Shown here in pieces: positions 24,102 through 35,260 of a stretch of 64,000 nt of DNA (within the stretch, counting starts at the first letter, position 1; each line of letters begins with the position of its first letter). This DNA comes from Coffea arabica. Its lineage: Eukaryota; Streptophyta; Magnoliopsida; Gentianales; Rubiaceae. The notes below the pieces were generated by a model, which had not been told where the DNA came from, made no database searches, and worked only from the letters and a program-made list of their open reading frames with translations. The stretch is from positions 19,362,449 to 19,426,448 of the forward strand of contig NC_092329.1 of assembly GCF_036785885.1 (NCBI RefSeq), read 5' to 3'. A program made the position numbers and the translations under genes.

Positions 24102-25587
24102 TCAATCTTTCTTTACAACCTCGTCAATGGTCTTAGTAACCATGTTTACAAAATCCCTATGTGTCAAGAGACTTGTACTTTGTGACTCTCTAGAGCACCC
24201 TAAACTGAGCTTACGAGCTCCTTCCCTAATCCTATCAAGGGCGTCTATGGCTTCCTCTAGTTTCTCATTCTTTTTCTTCTCCCTCCTCAACTGCATTTGG
24301 GGATCCTCTAAACTCTGTTGGCCATTATAAGTTGGGCTTGAGATTCCTCTAATTCTTTCCTTAGTTTCTCCATTTGTTCTTCGGGACTGGCTGATGCTGA
24401 TTGTTGCCTTGCCCTATCATGTTCCACCTTTTGTTTGATCCATTCATTGTACCCAGGCATAACTGCAGGTGCCATCTTGTTTACCAATTTCAACTGCAAA
24501 TTCTCAAGACCTTGCAAATTTTCCCAAGCCTCTAATACCATACTTCGACTCTCGGTCACCGTACCCAATCTGAGATCTTCAACCCCTTGTACCATAGGAA
24601 TGCTTTGCGGGTATCCAAACTGTCTCATAACCCTTTGTGGAATATAGGCGACTAGACCATTAACTCCAGCTAGAGGGATGAAGTCATGTTGAGTGGTCCT
24701 AAAAGCTGGGTCTCTAACCCTGGTCCAATCTAGAACCCACTGCACTTTTTCTGGTGTCAAATTGTTGAACTCCTCAATAAACTGGCTTGACGACATCAAG
24801 CGGTAGTAGCGGCTGACTCTCTCTCGATGTGAATCAATCCAATTCTCAACTAAGAGACAAGAACCCAAAGGGTTAAGTGATCTCTTCGCCAAATGTTCCA
24901 TGATCCACATTTGAAGTATTAAATTTGAAGCATAGAAGAAACCCCCTTTCCTTTGGCAATTGGTAAGGGCTGAGAAGATGTCCGCTATGACAATGGGTAT
25001 CAAAGTTGGTGTCGTTCCACGAATTCCTAAAAAATGACTTTGAATCATGTTGATTGTTGCAAATGTCACCTTTCCATGTCTTTGAGGGAATAGCAATAAG
25101 TTGATCAAAACCAAACCAAAAGCTTGCACACGCTTCTTTTCCCATTGCCCCTTGTTATAAAGAAATCGATCTGATGGTGCTCAAAAGACTCCTTTTCCCC
25201 AAACCGGTCATATAAAAACCTCAGTGGACAAGATCTAGCGTCGGGGTGTTGGTATAAGCTATTGTCCCTCAATCCCAAAAATCTGCAAAACTGCTCTCTC
25301 GTTCCCCCGCTCGGGTATATCATAGGACTGCCTTTTCCCGGTACTTGCAACAATCCCTCTAACTCTTCTAGGGTTGGGGTGAGTTCGCACATTCCAAACC
25401 GAAAAACTGAAGCATTCGGATCCCAATAATTGATCAATGCTTGGATAGCAGACACGTTGGGTATTATGTCGACAAGGCTTGGTAGATGCCCCACATATTG
25501 GAATAGCCCTCCAATATCATAAGATAGGTTATTCTTCCACTGATTCAGCTCTCGGGGGACTTGGTTGAGCATTCGACACTGCGTCAT
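24102..25587 (-). pseudogene. element B ORF1 relic (plant-mobile-domain/DUF7745-like)
   Basis: Extra ORF between the leader and gag, as in Ogre elements; its function is not known. From ATG 25587 it reads an N-terminal domain with 'INYWDPNASVFRFGMCELTP' then 'TLEELEGLLQVP', a pattern like plant mobile domain or DUF7745 proteins (from memory). A frameshift lies in the overlap 25129-25105. The next 273 codons include 'IPIVIADIFSALTNCQRKGG' and 'WVLDWTRVRDPAF'. A second shift near 24310 leads into a charged, coiled-coil-like C-terminus (KKKNEKLEEAIDALDRIRE) ending at 24102. It shares its layout with element A ORF1 but only a minority of residues. Confidence 0.7.
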
Positions 25588-26684
25588 TTGGATGGGGAAT
25601 TCACTTAGATACCGTTACCTTGGGATTTTACCCCTTAGGTTATTTTGCAAAAAGGGTAAACGTGCAGATCCCAAAAATAGGGTTAAATACCCATGGGATT
25701 ATAGAGTTGGTTTATCCCTAACATGGAATTGCCTAAATGGGGTTCCTTCTAAGGTTTAATGCATGATGCCATTTATTAAGGCGATGTAAATATGTGACAA
25801 ATATGGCCTAAAGAACATAAATAATGCATCGGGGGGAAAAGGTCTAAAAATGAAATGTACTTATTGAAAATTAAGTGTAATAACTGAAATTTAAACATGT
25901 GAGTTATCTAGTGGGTAAGTCACTAAAAGAGAGGCAAAGAGACCTCTTATTGCTAAGGCACATGAATGCAAGCAAAAAAATAACGAAATGGTTAGTGCAA
26001 TTGATAGTACACATAACATATTGGGAGCAATTAAGAAAAGAAATACAATAAAAGCATGTAAAAGGGGTGGAACCCCTTCCCTCGTGCCTAATGTGCTTAA
26101 AAAGGGTGAGGTTGACTCTAACCTAGGAAAACTCTAACATGGATGCATGAGGCTGGGGCTCACTAATGCAACTAGACTCGATAAGGTTTAAAAAGGTCCC
26201 CAAGCCTTCAGACCTAAGGGAATGGGTCATCAATCCCAAGACCCTCGGTCGGTGGCTCAAGCGATCCCCTAGGTACTGCTATGGGCACAGAGCACACCAT
26301 CCATATACCTAGAGAAACCATTCCTAGTCCTACAAGGCGGTGTGGGAAAGAGCCCACGAAAATAAAATAAAATGGGATAACAGTAAATAAACGTGCACGT
26401 ATGAAGTGTTCCCTATTTTGAGGGAAAGGGTTGAGACCCAACGCGAGACTCTAAAGGTGACACACCCCCCCCAAATGCAATACAAAGTGCGAGATAAAAC
26501 AAGTAAAACATACATCCAAGCAACCAATCATACATACGTGAGTGAGGGAGTAGTTTGATACGCGCGCGAGGCAAAAGGTCCTAAAATGAAAAATCCAACC
26601 CTAATATCCAAATGCTACGCATAACAAGGGTAGAAAACGGAAAAGAATGGCTAAATCAAATGCTTGGACCCACTTAGGAGTTCT
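25588..26684 (-). other. element B leader
   Basis: About 1.1 kb between PBS and ORF1. It is closely related to the D leader (62049 to about 63120) in opposite orientation, and loosely to that of A (39846-40557). No coding sequence is evident. Confidence 0.7.
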
Positions 26685-26699
26685 CCAGTGGAGTCGCCA
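26685..26699 (-). promoter_or_regulatory. primer-binding site of element B
   Basis: On the minus strand TGGCGACTCCACTGG lies three bases after the LTR end GCGCGACA. The same word follows the LTRs of A and D. It is the type reported for Ogre elements, probably pairing with tRNA-Arg (from memory). Confidence 0.82.
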
Positions 26700-29600
26700 A
26701 GCTGTCGCGCCCCACTTTTTGAGGCGTGAAAGTAGTGTGTGGGATATGTATGTGAACGTGTGTGAAAGTGAAAATAAAAGGCCGTGGGATTGTGAAATGC
26801 GACGGTTTGGCCAAACAAAGGGTTTTAGATAGAAAAGGAGTCGCCACTTGATATAGAGTTAGGGTGTACCAAGTCACCCAAAAAGTGATTTTTTTTGGAA
26901 AGAAAAGTAAACAAACCATTTTTAAAGAATTTTTTAGGTCTACGTAACCAAAAAAAGGGATCGGGGGTCACATTTGATAAGGGAGAAGGCAAAGGCAAAG
27001 CCTAAGGCACTACCTTACCCTAGCCAAAGCTAGTTGCGTGACTTAGTCCTTCTTTTCCTAATTCTTCTACCCAAAATATGTGTTGCATGTTGGATGTGAC
27101 TAATGGATAAAAAAATGCAATCCTAAATCTAAAATGTCTCTTATGAAGCTTTTTGGTCCCAATCACATGAGTTGTGATGACCAATAAGGAAAACTCTCAT
27201 AAAGGTCACGGGTAATGCAAATGAAGACCCAAATATGAGTGCAAGTGTGAAAATGTAAGAAGAATGCAAAATAAAATAAAAATACAAATACAAATGTAAG
27301 TGCAAGTGTGCAAATGTAAGAAAAGTGCATGTGTGCCAATTGAGAAAATAAAGGTGTTTGTGTGCAAGTGGATGAAAATATGGTATAATAGTAGTAAATG
27401 CATATAAGTGCAACTGGGTGCAATTTGTGAGGTAGAAAATAAATAAGTGATAGGGAAAGAAGAAAAATGTGCAAACATGGCATGTGGATTGAGAAAAAAT
27501 ATAAGTAGTGAGAGAATGTGGATAAAGAAGGTGAGGACGTGATATGATAAAAATGAGAGTGTATGAACCTAGAGGAATGCATCAAGTCGGGTACGGGAAT
27601 GACTCCTAACTTCACGATTTTAATTTTCCCTTTAATTAGAAGGAAGAACTAGCGTGCTAAGGCTATTTTGTTGCCACACTCGCTCGTTTCCCTTACCGAA
27701 AGGGGACTTTCAAGCAAATGTACCCTATAACTAGCATGAGGATGCAAAAACCTAAGATGAAGGGGAAAGGATTGGAGAAGCATGCCAAATGCTAGAAAAC
27801 TAAGAAAAATGTATGAAATGTAGTGAGACATGCAAGTATGTATCAACGAGAGGGGACGGCCTATTGGGTCTAGCATTGGACTAGCCCTTTTCTAAAATTC
27901 TCTCACAAGCATTGGACTTGCGAGAGCTCGAGGGAAAAGACCATGGCCAGCGTTGGACTAGCCACGGTGACGCATTCATCCATCACATTCATCTAGGACT
28001 ATAGAAAGCAAGTAGACATGCCAATCACCTATAAACACGTAGCACATAACACTTAGCATGCTCGACTAAATGCAAGAGCCTAATAAAGCAAATTAACACG
28101 TAGCAACAAAAGCAAGCAATCAAGCTAATGAACCTATTACATTTGCTAACTAAAACAAATAGGGAAGAGGAAAAATGAATAAAAATGCTCTCCAAGCCCT
28201 ATCTATTACAAGCCAAGAGGTGTACACATACCCCATAAAAGAATAACTTAATAAAAGCAAAAGTAAAAGAAATAAATTAAGGGAATTAAGGAAAGGCAAG
28301 GAAAGCAAAGTACACATGCAATTCTCACTTAGCACGTTGGATCACACAGAGGAGAGACAAAAAAGGATAAAAGAAGTTATACCTCCCCGTTTGTGATGTT
28401 AGTAAAATGAACAAGACTTAACTTGGGCTAGAGTCACCAAAAAAAAGAGATAACTTGGGCTAAAACCATCAAAGTAAGGGATTAATGCACCACTTTAAAG
28501 ATAAGTAGAATAAAAGGCAAAAAGGAAATTCAGAACACCTTAGAAACTTCAAAAGGGGTACTAACAAACTACCAAATTCTTCCCTAATTGCGACTTAAAT
28601 GTAGTCAAAAGATGCTTAATCTCAAAGGAGGTAGATTATTGACCAAACTTCTAAGATAGAAGAACTTCTAAGGACCCAATTGCAAACATTAATCAATCAT
28701 TCGAGTCCAATCGAAACATTTAAGAACTTCACAGGTCCCAAAAATAATAAAAGGCCAAATAAAGGTTCAAATTGCAATCAACTTAGGACTTAATTGCAAG
28801 AGATTGGAATGTAATTGGGTCTTTGTAGCATTACTAGAGACTAAAGGGAGCAAAGTATAATTTTTTGGAACATTTCCATGCAACTTCATGCAATTTACGT
28901 GAATGATAGGTTTCTGCAATTCCATTTCCCATACAACACAATTTCTGCAACTCTTTGGCAACTTTCAACCATGCAAGTCATTTGCACAAACAAAAAAGGA
29001 ATATGGCGTTTTAACAAGAAAACCATCTCGACAATCTGACATGATGGAGCAACAATCAAAAGAGTTCAAGTTACTCCAGAAAATTCAACAACCAAAGAAA
29101 GGAAAAGCTGCTACAACAAGCCATGGGTTCGGACTTATTGCAGCAGATTTTTATGCCCACGTATCAGCCATTTACAATCTAGAAGCTAAGCAAGAGTACC
29201 ATCTAGCATTCGAATGGCCCTCAAATGAAAATTCAAACAGACACATTCGTAAGACTACTGTAATTAACGTGTGGTAATTTCTGATGCAACTCAACGTTAT
29301 GTGTAAGGCAAAACTAGACGCAACTTTCTGCAACAAATTGCTGTATTTTCACTTTTCGGATACATATTTCCGACCCAACATGCAAGCATTTGATCCAAAT
29401 TTTTCAACCAACATCACAACTTCAAACCAAACCACAACAACATAACTTCAAACTCCAAACAAACAAGAAACAATAAAGGAACTGATGCAAAAATTCTGGA
29501 CAAAACATTCATGTAAAATGGTTTGGCAGCCTGAAATTCACTCTTTCGGTAGGCATTCGAACATGATTCCGGGATTTCAGCCCCAAAAAATGCAAACCCA

Positions 29601-30794
29601 ACACCCCTTATCTAATTCCTCTTTCCAACATAAGGTCAACCAGCAAACTGGATGGCCGAAACTTTGGTGAGCAAGTGCAGGTAAGAAAACAGCAAAGAGA
29701 ATGCGAAAGCTTTTTGTTCTGCTGCAAATTTTGCAGCTTCAACTCATTGTCATTTAACATCCCCAAGCATAATCATCTAACCCCCATAAACTGATTGAAA
29801 CAGCCAGGCATAAAATGCAGCAAAAGAAAAAAGTGGAAACTTGCTGCCAATCATGGAGAAACCACCGCAGTCAAACAAAATGAGCATTTCAAGCAAGCCG
29901 AAACTTAGGCACAAAAGCCTTTAGACATTTAGCTAAATGTGTTCGTGTGTGGAAAATGCCAAGAAAACAAGAAAAATCAGGAGGCGCAGCAATGATACAA
30001 GAGGATGAAACGGGGTTTGACGTATCAACTAAACAACAAATCTCAGATTTCAATCAAGTTAAAGCTTTAGCAACAACTCCAGAATAAAACTCCAACGTCC
30101 GAACAAGCCCAAAACAAATTCGATTGGAATGGATCTTCACCATCTATGTGACATTACAAGAGGACAGGCTATGTAAATGTCTTTTCTTTTCTAAGATAGG
30201 ATCTTGCTACTAAACTACAGCCTAGGGACGAAATGTAATCAACGCCAAACAAGTTTCAGATCCTAACATACCCATCATACACAATAACAGTAAGAAGGTC
30301 GCATCTTTGAGCTATAACCATGAACCTACATCGCAACTCTTGACCACATTCACTTGACTCGAGATCCAGCATAGTTTCCATGATTTATTGATAAAAATTA
30401 TCTATAGGAAAGGGAAAAGAACCTTACCGTGTTGTTTTCCGATGGGGTTTTAGCAGCGACAAGAAAACTTGAGTAGCAGTCCCCTTCCTTCTTTTTGGTT
30501 TGACCAGAAATCTCCAGGCTCTCGCCCCAGCCATGACTCCTTCTTGGTTCTCCTGTTGAGTCGCCCTTTTCTTCCTTCCAAAGCTCTCGGTCTCTCCCTC
30601 ACGTTCTTTCCTTTCCTAGTTTTTCTTTTCTCTCCTGTCACTCACTCTCAAACCCCCTGCTCTTTCAGCCGTCACCCCTTTTTTATTTATCCGTTCTTTT
30701 CCAAAACCCTTCATCCGACGCTGCTCCACATCTCACCTTTTCCTCTTTCATTTCCACCTTCCACCTATCCTCTTCTAGAATTCTGTAGGGCCTG

Positions 30795-30889
30795 AGGTGT
30801 CCTAGACACCTAGCCATTCATCGCTTAAATTGCCCTCAAGGGCCTTGCTGCAACTCTTCTTTGCAAGCTGCGGACGAACGCAGCTTGCA
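30795..30889 (-). promoter_or_regulatory. pair of LTR hairpins (element B)
   Basis: AGGTGTC/GACACCT (30795-30801, 30805-30811) and TGCAAGCTGCG/CGCAGCTTGCA (30862-30872, 30879-30889) are perfect inverted repeats. Both have counterparts in the D LTR (59718-59738 and 59643-59667). Confidence 0.6.
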
Positions 30890-30897
30890 TGTAATAA

Positions 30898-30922
30898 ATT
30901 TTTATTATTATTATTATTATTT
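30898..30922. repeat. (ATT)n microsatellite
   Basis: Seven or so ATT units inside the B LTR, followed by a T-rich tract. Confidence 0.8.
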
Positions 30923-31196
30923 TTTTCTTTTCTTTTTTTTTTATAAACAATAAACTTGCATAAAAATAAAATTTAACAGAGATAAGGCATATTTTTTAGA
31001 CCATTTTCCGGCAACTCTTAACACTAAAAAAAAACCTTAAAATATAAGTAAACGGCTAAATGATCAAAAATGAATATAAAAAAAATAATAATAGTCTAAA
31101 ATGCTATAAAATGCTAAAAGGTGCCTTAAAACAAAAAAAATAGATAATAGTTATTACTAAAAGAAAAATGAATAAGTTAAAAATTTGGTGTCTACA

Positions 31197-31201
31197 ACTG
31201 T
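31197..31201. repeat. target-site duplication of element B, right copy
   Basis: ACTGT, identical to 16232-16236. The left LTR of C has uninterrupted 'tactgtatcat' at the same place (about 10908-10918). Confidence 0.92.
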
Positions 31202-33396
31202 ATCATGTGAAAAGACAAAAATACCCCTAACTGCCATCGGTAGAGCTCTATGGACAATGTAGACATTTCACCAATCTGACTGCGTCTGTTCATCTTGATC
31301 CGTAATGAATTAGCATTTGGCCAAAACACAGAAGTTGTAGTTCTATGTTTTAGATTTCCAACGGCCATAAAAACGGCTCAATCGGACTTTGGTATCCTGA
31401 GTTGTTGTCGTTTAAGTATAGTGCGGTTAACTAGCCTGATGGTGAGATTCTGGTTTTGTAATTTGAAATTTTGACCCGGATACACTATGAACTGGGTTAA
31501 GTGGTTTTCATCAAAGTTATAGCCCTCTATCTTAGCTTCGTAATGATATAAATTTCACCCCAATCTGATAAGCATAGCTTTGGTTGTGACCGATACGCTA
31601 AAAGATGTCGAACTTGTCATTTTGTTCTTTGCCTTACACCTTATTTCCACTCATTTTTCTAGCTTGGTTTTGTAATTGAATGACTTTTAACTTATTGAAC
31701 GGCTATTGTGATGAGATTATTTGTATGTGTTTTGGGACTGATTGAGAAAAAGAATGAAGCCATAAATGGCTGGAAAATAGGTAAATACAGAGGGCGTGAT
31801 GCCCAAATTTGCGCTCGGGGTTAGGTAGATATACTCGTAATTTGCTTAAGGATTTGAGAACGAATATCACGTGAAGCATTTAGGATATTTGCATCTTATT
31901 TTATCGAGGTATATAAATTAGAATTTGGCCGAGTTTGTACCCTTAGAAAATCAAAGTAATAATCAATAGAAATACATTTTTCTCGTTCTTTCGACTCCAA
32001 TGGGAGTTCTACAGTTTTAACCGCTTCCTTACCGAAACTAAATGAGCGAACATAAATTTTTCAGAATTTGATAAGTATCTTGAATACTACTTAAATGAGT
32101 TGCATTTACTTGATTTTCTTGAAGCAAAACTTCTATGTTTCAAACTCTAGAGAGTTTTACATTCGTCAATGATATTTTATCGCAGATTTGGACTCCCAAC
32201 AAGGAGTAATATCTGAACGTGACCCATAAAGGAACTACATCTTTGGTGAGTGCTTGTAAATACCTGATTGAACTTCACACTTGTTTTCAATACTTGACCA
32301 ATGTGATCGAATGATATTTGATTGATATGATCGGGCAAGGGTGTACTTTATCACACTTGCCCTAATGTGATATGTACGTGTTTATTGGTGCAATTGATTT
32401 GATATACTTGTGCTTGATTTGTAAGTGTTGGAGCGGTAACATGTACCACACTCAATCCGAGTTGGAGGTACGTCTCATTCCCGTCTCCGTACTTTTACCT
32501 TGATTTAGTCGATTGGAGATGTTATCTTATCGAATTCTTGGGAACCCAAATCCCACTGGCTAGTTAATCAAGTCGACTCGGCAAGGGATTGGTCGATTAG
32601 ATAACGAACCATGGGTAGTTAGTGCTGTCGAGTGGAGTGTTATCTTCTCGACTAATTGGTATACTCGAATATTACCAACAGTGTTTAGTTGGTGTTCAGA
32701 CACGGTAAGGGGGTTGAATGGTGGATGGATTGGAGTTAAGCGAAATACTACTGGATTGGTTACTTTACTTGAAAGTTAACGGAGCGTCAACTAATACTTG
32801 ATCAAACTCTGGTGAAAAAATGGAAATTTGGCTCCTAAGAGCCAGCTGTATCCTTATACATTGATTGTTATTTGAAGTGTTATTGTTCTTTTGGAAAACA
32901 AAAGAGTTTTCACTCGCCCATCTTAACATTTGCTATTTGAAGTGTTACTGTTCACTTTCATAAACTTGTTATGCTCGCTATTTTGCTACATGATATTTGT
33001 ACTTTTCAATATTGGTCAACTTGTTATTTGGAACCTTACTGGGCTTTTAGTTCATTCCACTCTATTTTTTTTTCTTACAGGGGGTACAAGCGAGGTGTGA
33101 GACGTGTACAGACTAGCGTAGTCTAGTTTTTTTGAATTTTGAATTGTATTCGAGCTAGCACCCGACTAGGGTTGGTTATACTTGAATTGTAGACGCTTTG
33201 AAGTATTTTGTGTAGAAGTTTTGTATCTGGATTTGAGCATCAATGCATATATTAAGTTGAAGGGGCTGTGTTATTTATTTTCTATGGATGTACGTTATTT
33301 TTTTCTTGAGCTCTGAGTGAGTGAGTCCTGACGAGAGTTGGGCAGGTGACCCGCCGAACCCTGGGGTACGCTCTAGGGGGAGGTGGGGCCGTCACA
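31202..33396 (+). repeat. element C right LTR, second part
   Basis: Homologous to about 10914-13109. It ends GGGGCCGTCACA and is followed by the AAACT duplication at 33397-33401. Confidence 0.92.
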
Positions 33397-33401
33397 AAAC
33401 T
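33397..33401. repeat. target-site duplication of element C, right copy
   Basis: AAACT, matching 9726-9730. Confidence 0.9.
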
Positions 33402-33577
33402 AATAAAAATCTGTTAGATCAACAAAAAAATTTGCAAGCCATACAAATTAAGGGCAATCGTCTTGCCATGAATGGTATTAGTTATCTTGTTGTCCTCTCC
33501 TCCCCCTCTCTGATTCTGAGAGCATACAACTGCTAACGAATTTTAGTCTTCTATTTTTAAAACATTATCCGAAGGGT

Positions 33578-33757
33578 CTAAGAATCAGCTAAAATAGAGG
33601 CTGTTGTAACAGTTACTTTGTATGACAAGTCTTCTGATTCGTTTAGAGCATCATTTGCCTTCTCCACTAAGTAGAGGTCATCCTCAATATTCATTGGGGA
33701 AGGGGGAGGAGGAGGAGGGGAGATAGGGCATTTGTAGAATGGGATGTGCAATGTCTT
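33578..33757 (-). pseudogene. unrecognised host coding-exon relic
   Basis: The minus-strand open stretch of 59 codons reads 'KTLHIPFYKCPIS', a run of prolines, then 'MNIEDDLYLVEKANDA' and ends 'ILADS' with TAG at 33580-33578. The same frame continues upstream through a single TGA (33760-33758) into 'PKFLKQCNRLDGCHLC'. Composition looks coding (mixed residues, an acidic tail after a proline hinge), unlike neighbouring AT-rich DNA. I do not recognise the family. It lies on the same strand as the Myb/SANT-like and Harbinger relics, so it may belong to one old locus. Confidence 0.4.
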
Positions 33758-34281
33758 TCAGCAAAGGTGGCATCCATCCAGGCGATTGCATTGTTTTAAG
33801 AATTTTGGCTTAGGCCAAGTGGGAGCTCCAGATCATGAGCGGAAGAAAATTCTAGCATATTTTGTTTCCCTTTGCCCTTTAATTGTTTTGTATTGGTTGC
33901 ACAAGTTGGACCTTATCATCAGACACATCTAAGTGCTCTACATTCTCTCTTCTCCGTATTCTTGACTACCTTGTTTTGCTTCTTTTTTATCTCCTCATTG
34001 ACGTCAAGGGATGGTCAGTTAGAATTTCTTGAATATCTCCCTTATGCATCCATTTTGTCGAAAACCTCGAATAATATGTAAAACATTTAGTAGTCATTTT
34101 CTTTGAAAGATTTGAATGATGGATTCTCCTACATAGTTCACATCGCAAAGAACACAAGATTTTAAAAGAATTAATTGGGCATAAATTTCTAACGCTAAAA
34201 AACTATAACATAGTTAAAAAAAAACCTGCCTAAATGCAATAAAATAAGTAAACCTGAATCACAGCTTCCTATTTATCTTCA

Positions 34282-34623
34282 TCAATGGTCACTTTCTTTA
34301 GGATAGGATCTCATCTGGCACTGATTACCCATAAAGCGCATGTGGTTGTATTCATGTATTTCGCTCTGCAAAGAATAATACTTTTCTTTGATTTGTTTGG
34401 GATCAAATCTACTACCCTTTCTAACAAACTTATCAACTATCGAGGGAAAGACCTTACTCTTAAGGTTGCCCTTGTTAATTTTATTAGTCCACTTAACTTT
34501 GATCAAGTACTCCACAGACTCAAACTCTCTCTCTCTATTGGAAATTGGCGTCGGGCTAGCCTCAATGTATCGAATTGACTTGCTATTAATCTTCTCTTCT
34601 TTATATGATACAAGTATAAACAT
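34282..34623 (-). pseudogene. possible Myb/SANT-like DNA-binding relic
   Basis: A 113-codon minus-strand frame. Its middle reads 'VKWTNKINKGNLKSKVFPSI' then 'VDKFVRKGSRFDPKQIKEKY' and a 'YSLQSEIHEYNHM' helix. That pattern resembles the Myb/SANT-like domain carried by PIF/Harbinger elements and related host proteins, in which a tryptophan-led helix precedes a K-x-x-Q-x-K-x-K/W-type helix. Several usual tryptophans are missing. Its strand agrees with the Harbinger transposase relic that adjoined this region before C inserted. It could equally be a chance frame. Confidence 0.35.
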
Positions 34624-35260
34624 ATATTGTTAAATAGTCTAATCATGTTATGCCAAAGGAACTAGGCAAAAATGGTCACATCCATATGTAGTGGTGATAT
34701 GCAGCTATCTATTTATATTTAGGAAAAAATAAAACAGTTGTATAATGCATTGCAAACGTGTGTTTGACAAGCACTTAACATCCGATTATAGCCCACAGTT
34801 AGTTGCAAAGCAAGCCAGTTTGAATACATATCTTGAACTAATTGGTAATGCAAAGTTATAAGTCATTTTCTCCATGCTTGGATCAAGCGACAACCAAAGG
34901 ATCAGCAATTATGAGTTTTCAGGCTATCTCAAAAATAAATCGAATTAGGTAATTAATCATTTAAAAGGCTAACATGCATAGCATATAAGTAGTGGCAATC
35001 CCAACCTCTTGCAATGGACAATCCCAACATCTCCTTTTCTTACATGGATTGAAAAAAATAATACCAAGCTTTTGAAAAAAAAAAGGTCTTACTAGTAAGA
35101 AAAAGAAATTAGCTGCATAGAAGAATAAGACTCGTCTAAGCACAAGAGCTACTATGTTTCTATTGATAGTGAAACACTTGGAGATATATACAAAGATGAA
35201 AGAGCATTCAGGTTAGCATTTTTGCCTTTTTCATTTTCCCCTTTCTTGCTCTCCAATGCT
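34624..35260. other. unassigned DNA left of element A
   Basis: AT-rich sequence with no gene seen. Its last five bases, ATGCT, may be a mutated target duplication of element A. Confidence 0.4.

Larger units (their letters stand above)
16237..31196 (-). mobile_element. element B: Tat/Ogre-like gypsy element nested in the C right LTR
   Basis: On the minus strand the element runs TGTAGACACC (31196) to GGGGCGCAACA (16237) and is flanked by ACTGT on both sides (16232-16236, 31197-31201). In reading order it holds a full 5' LTR (31196-26703), PBS, leader, ORF1, gag-pro, a predicted intron, RT and RNase H. It then breaks off before the second RNase H. Everything from there to deep inside the 3' LTR (second RNase H, integrase, 3' region, PPT, about 2.3 kb of LTR) is gone. 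The extra ORF before gag and the pro/RT intron point to the Ogre branch. The overlapping LTR parts differ only lightly by eye, so insertion was recent relative to C. Confidence 0.9.
26703..31196 (-). repeat. element B 5' LTR (complete)
   Basis: 4494 bp; minus strand TGTAGACACC...GGGGCGCGACA. It includes two inverted repeats near its start (30795-30811 and 30862-30889), a consensus splice-donor-like ACG|GTAAGG at 30430-30422 (minus), the motif triplet near 27870-27965 and an (ATT)n microsatellite at about 30898-30922. Short open frames inside are low-complexity and not supported as genes. Confidence 0.92.
9731..33396 (+). mobile_element. element C: Del/Tekay-like gypsy element, internally deleted, hosting element B
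   Basis: Both LTRs start TGTGACAACT and end in a GT(C/T)ACA terminus. A tRNA-iMet-type primer site follows the left LTR and a purine-rich tract precedes the right LTR. Perfect 5-bp AAACT duplications flank the whole. The internal region is only 1.9 kb and keeps a broken gag. Just after zinc knuckles and a short protease-linker-like piece (RVYTLD) the sequence jumps to what looks like the last bases of pol (MNFED-type codons around 15015-15030), so protease, RT, RNase H and integrase were lost in one deletion. The right LTR is split by element B at 16236/31202. Without B and one ACTGT copy the element would be about 8.7 kb. The LTR heads differ at several positions, so it is older than B. Confidence 0.9.

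Noticed and set aside
28903..29277. A 124-codon frame in the B LTR
   Set aside because: Single copy visible because the other LTR is truncated; no domain and within a non-coding LTR.
30469..30795. A 108-codon Ser/Pro/Phe-rich frame
   Set aside because: Lies in the pyrimidine-rich strand of the B LTR, antisense to its leader.
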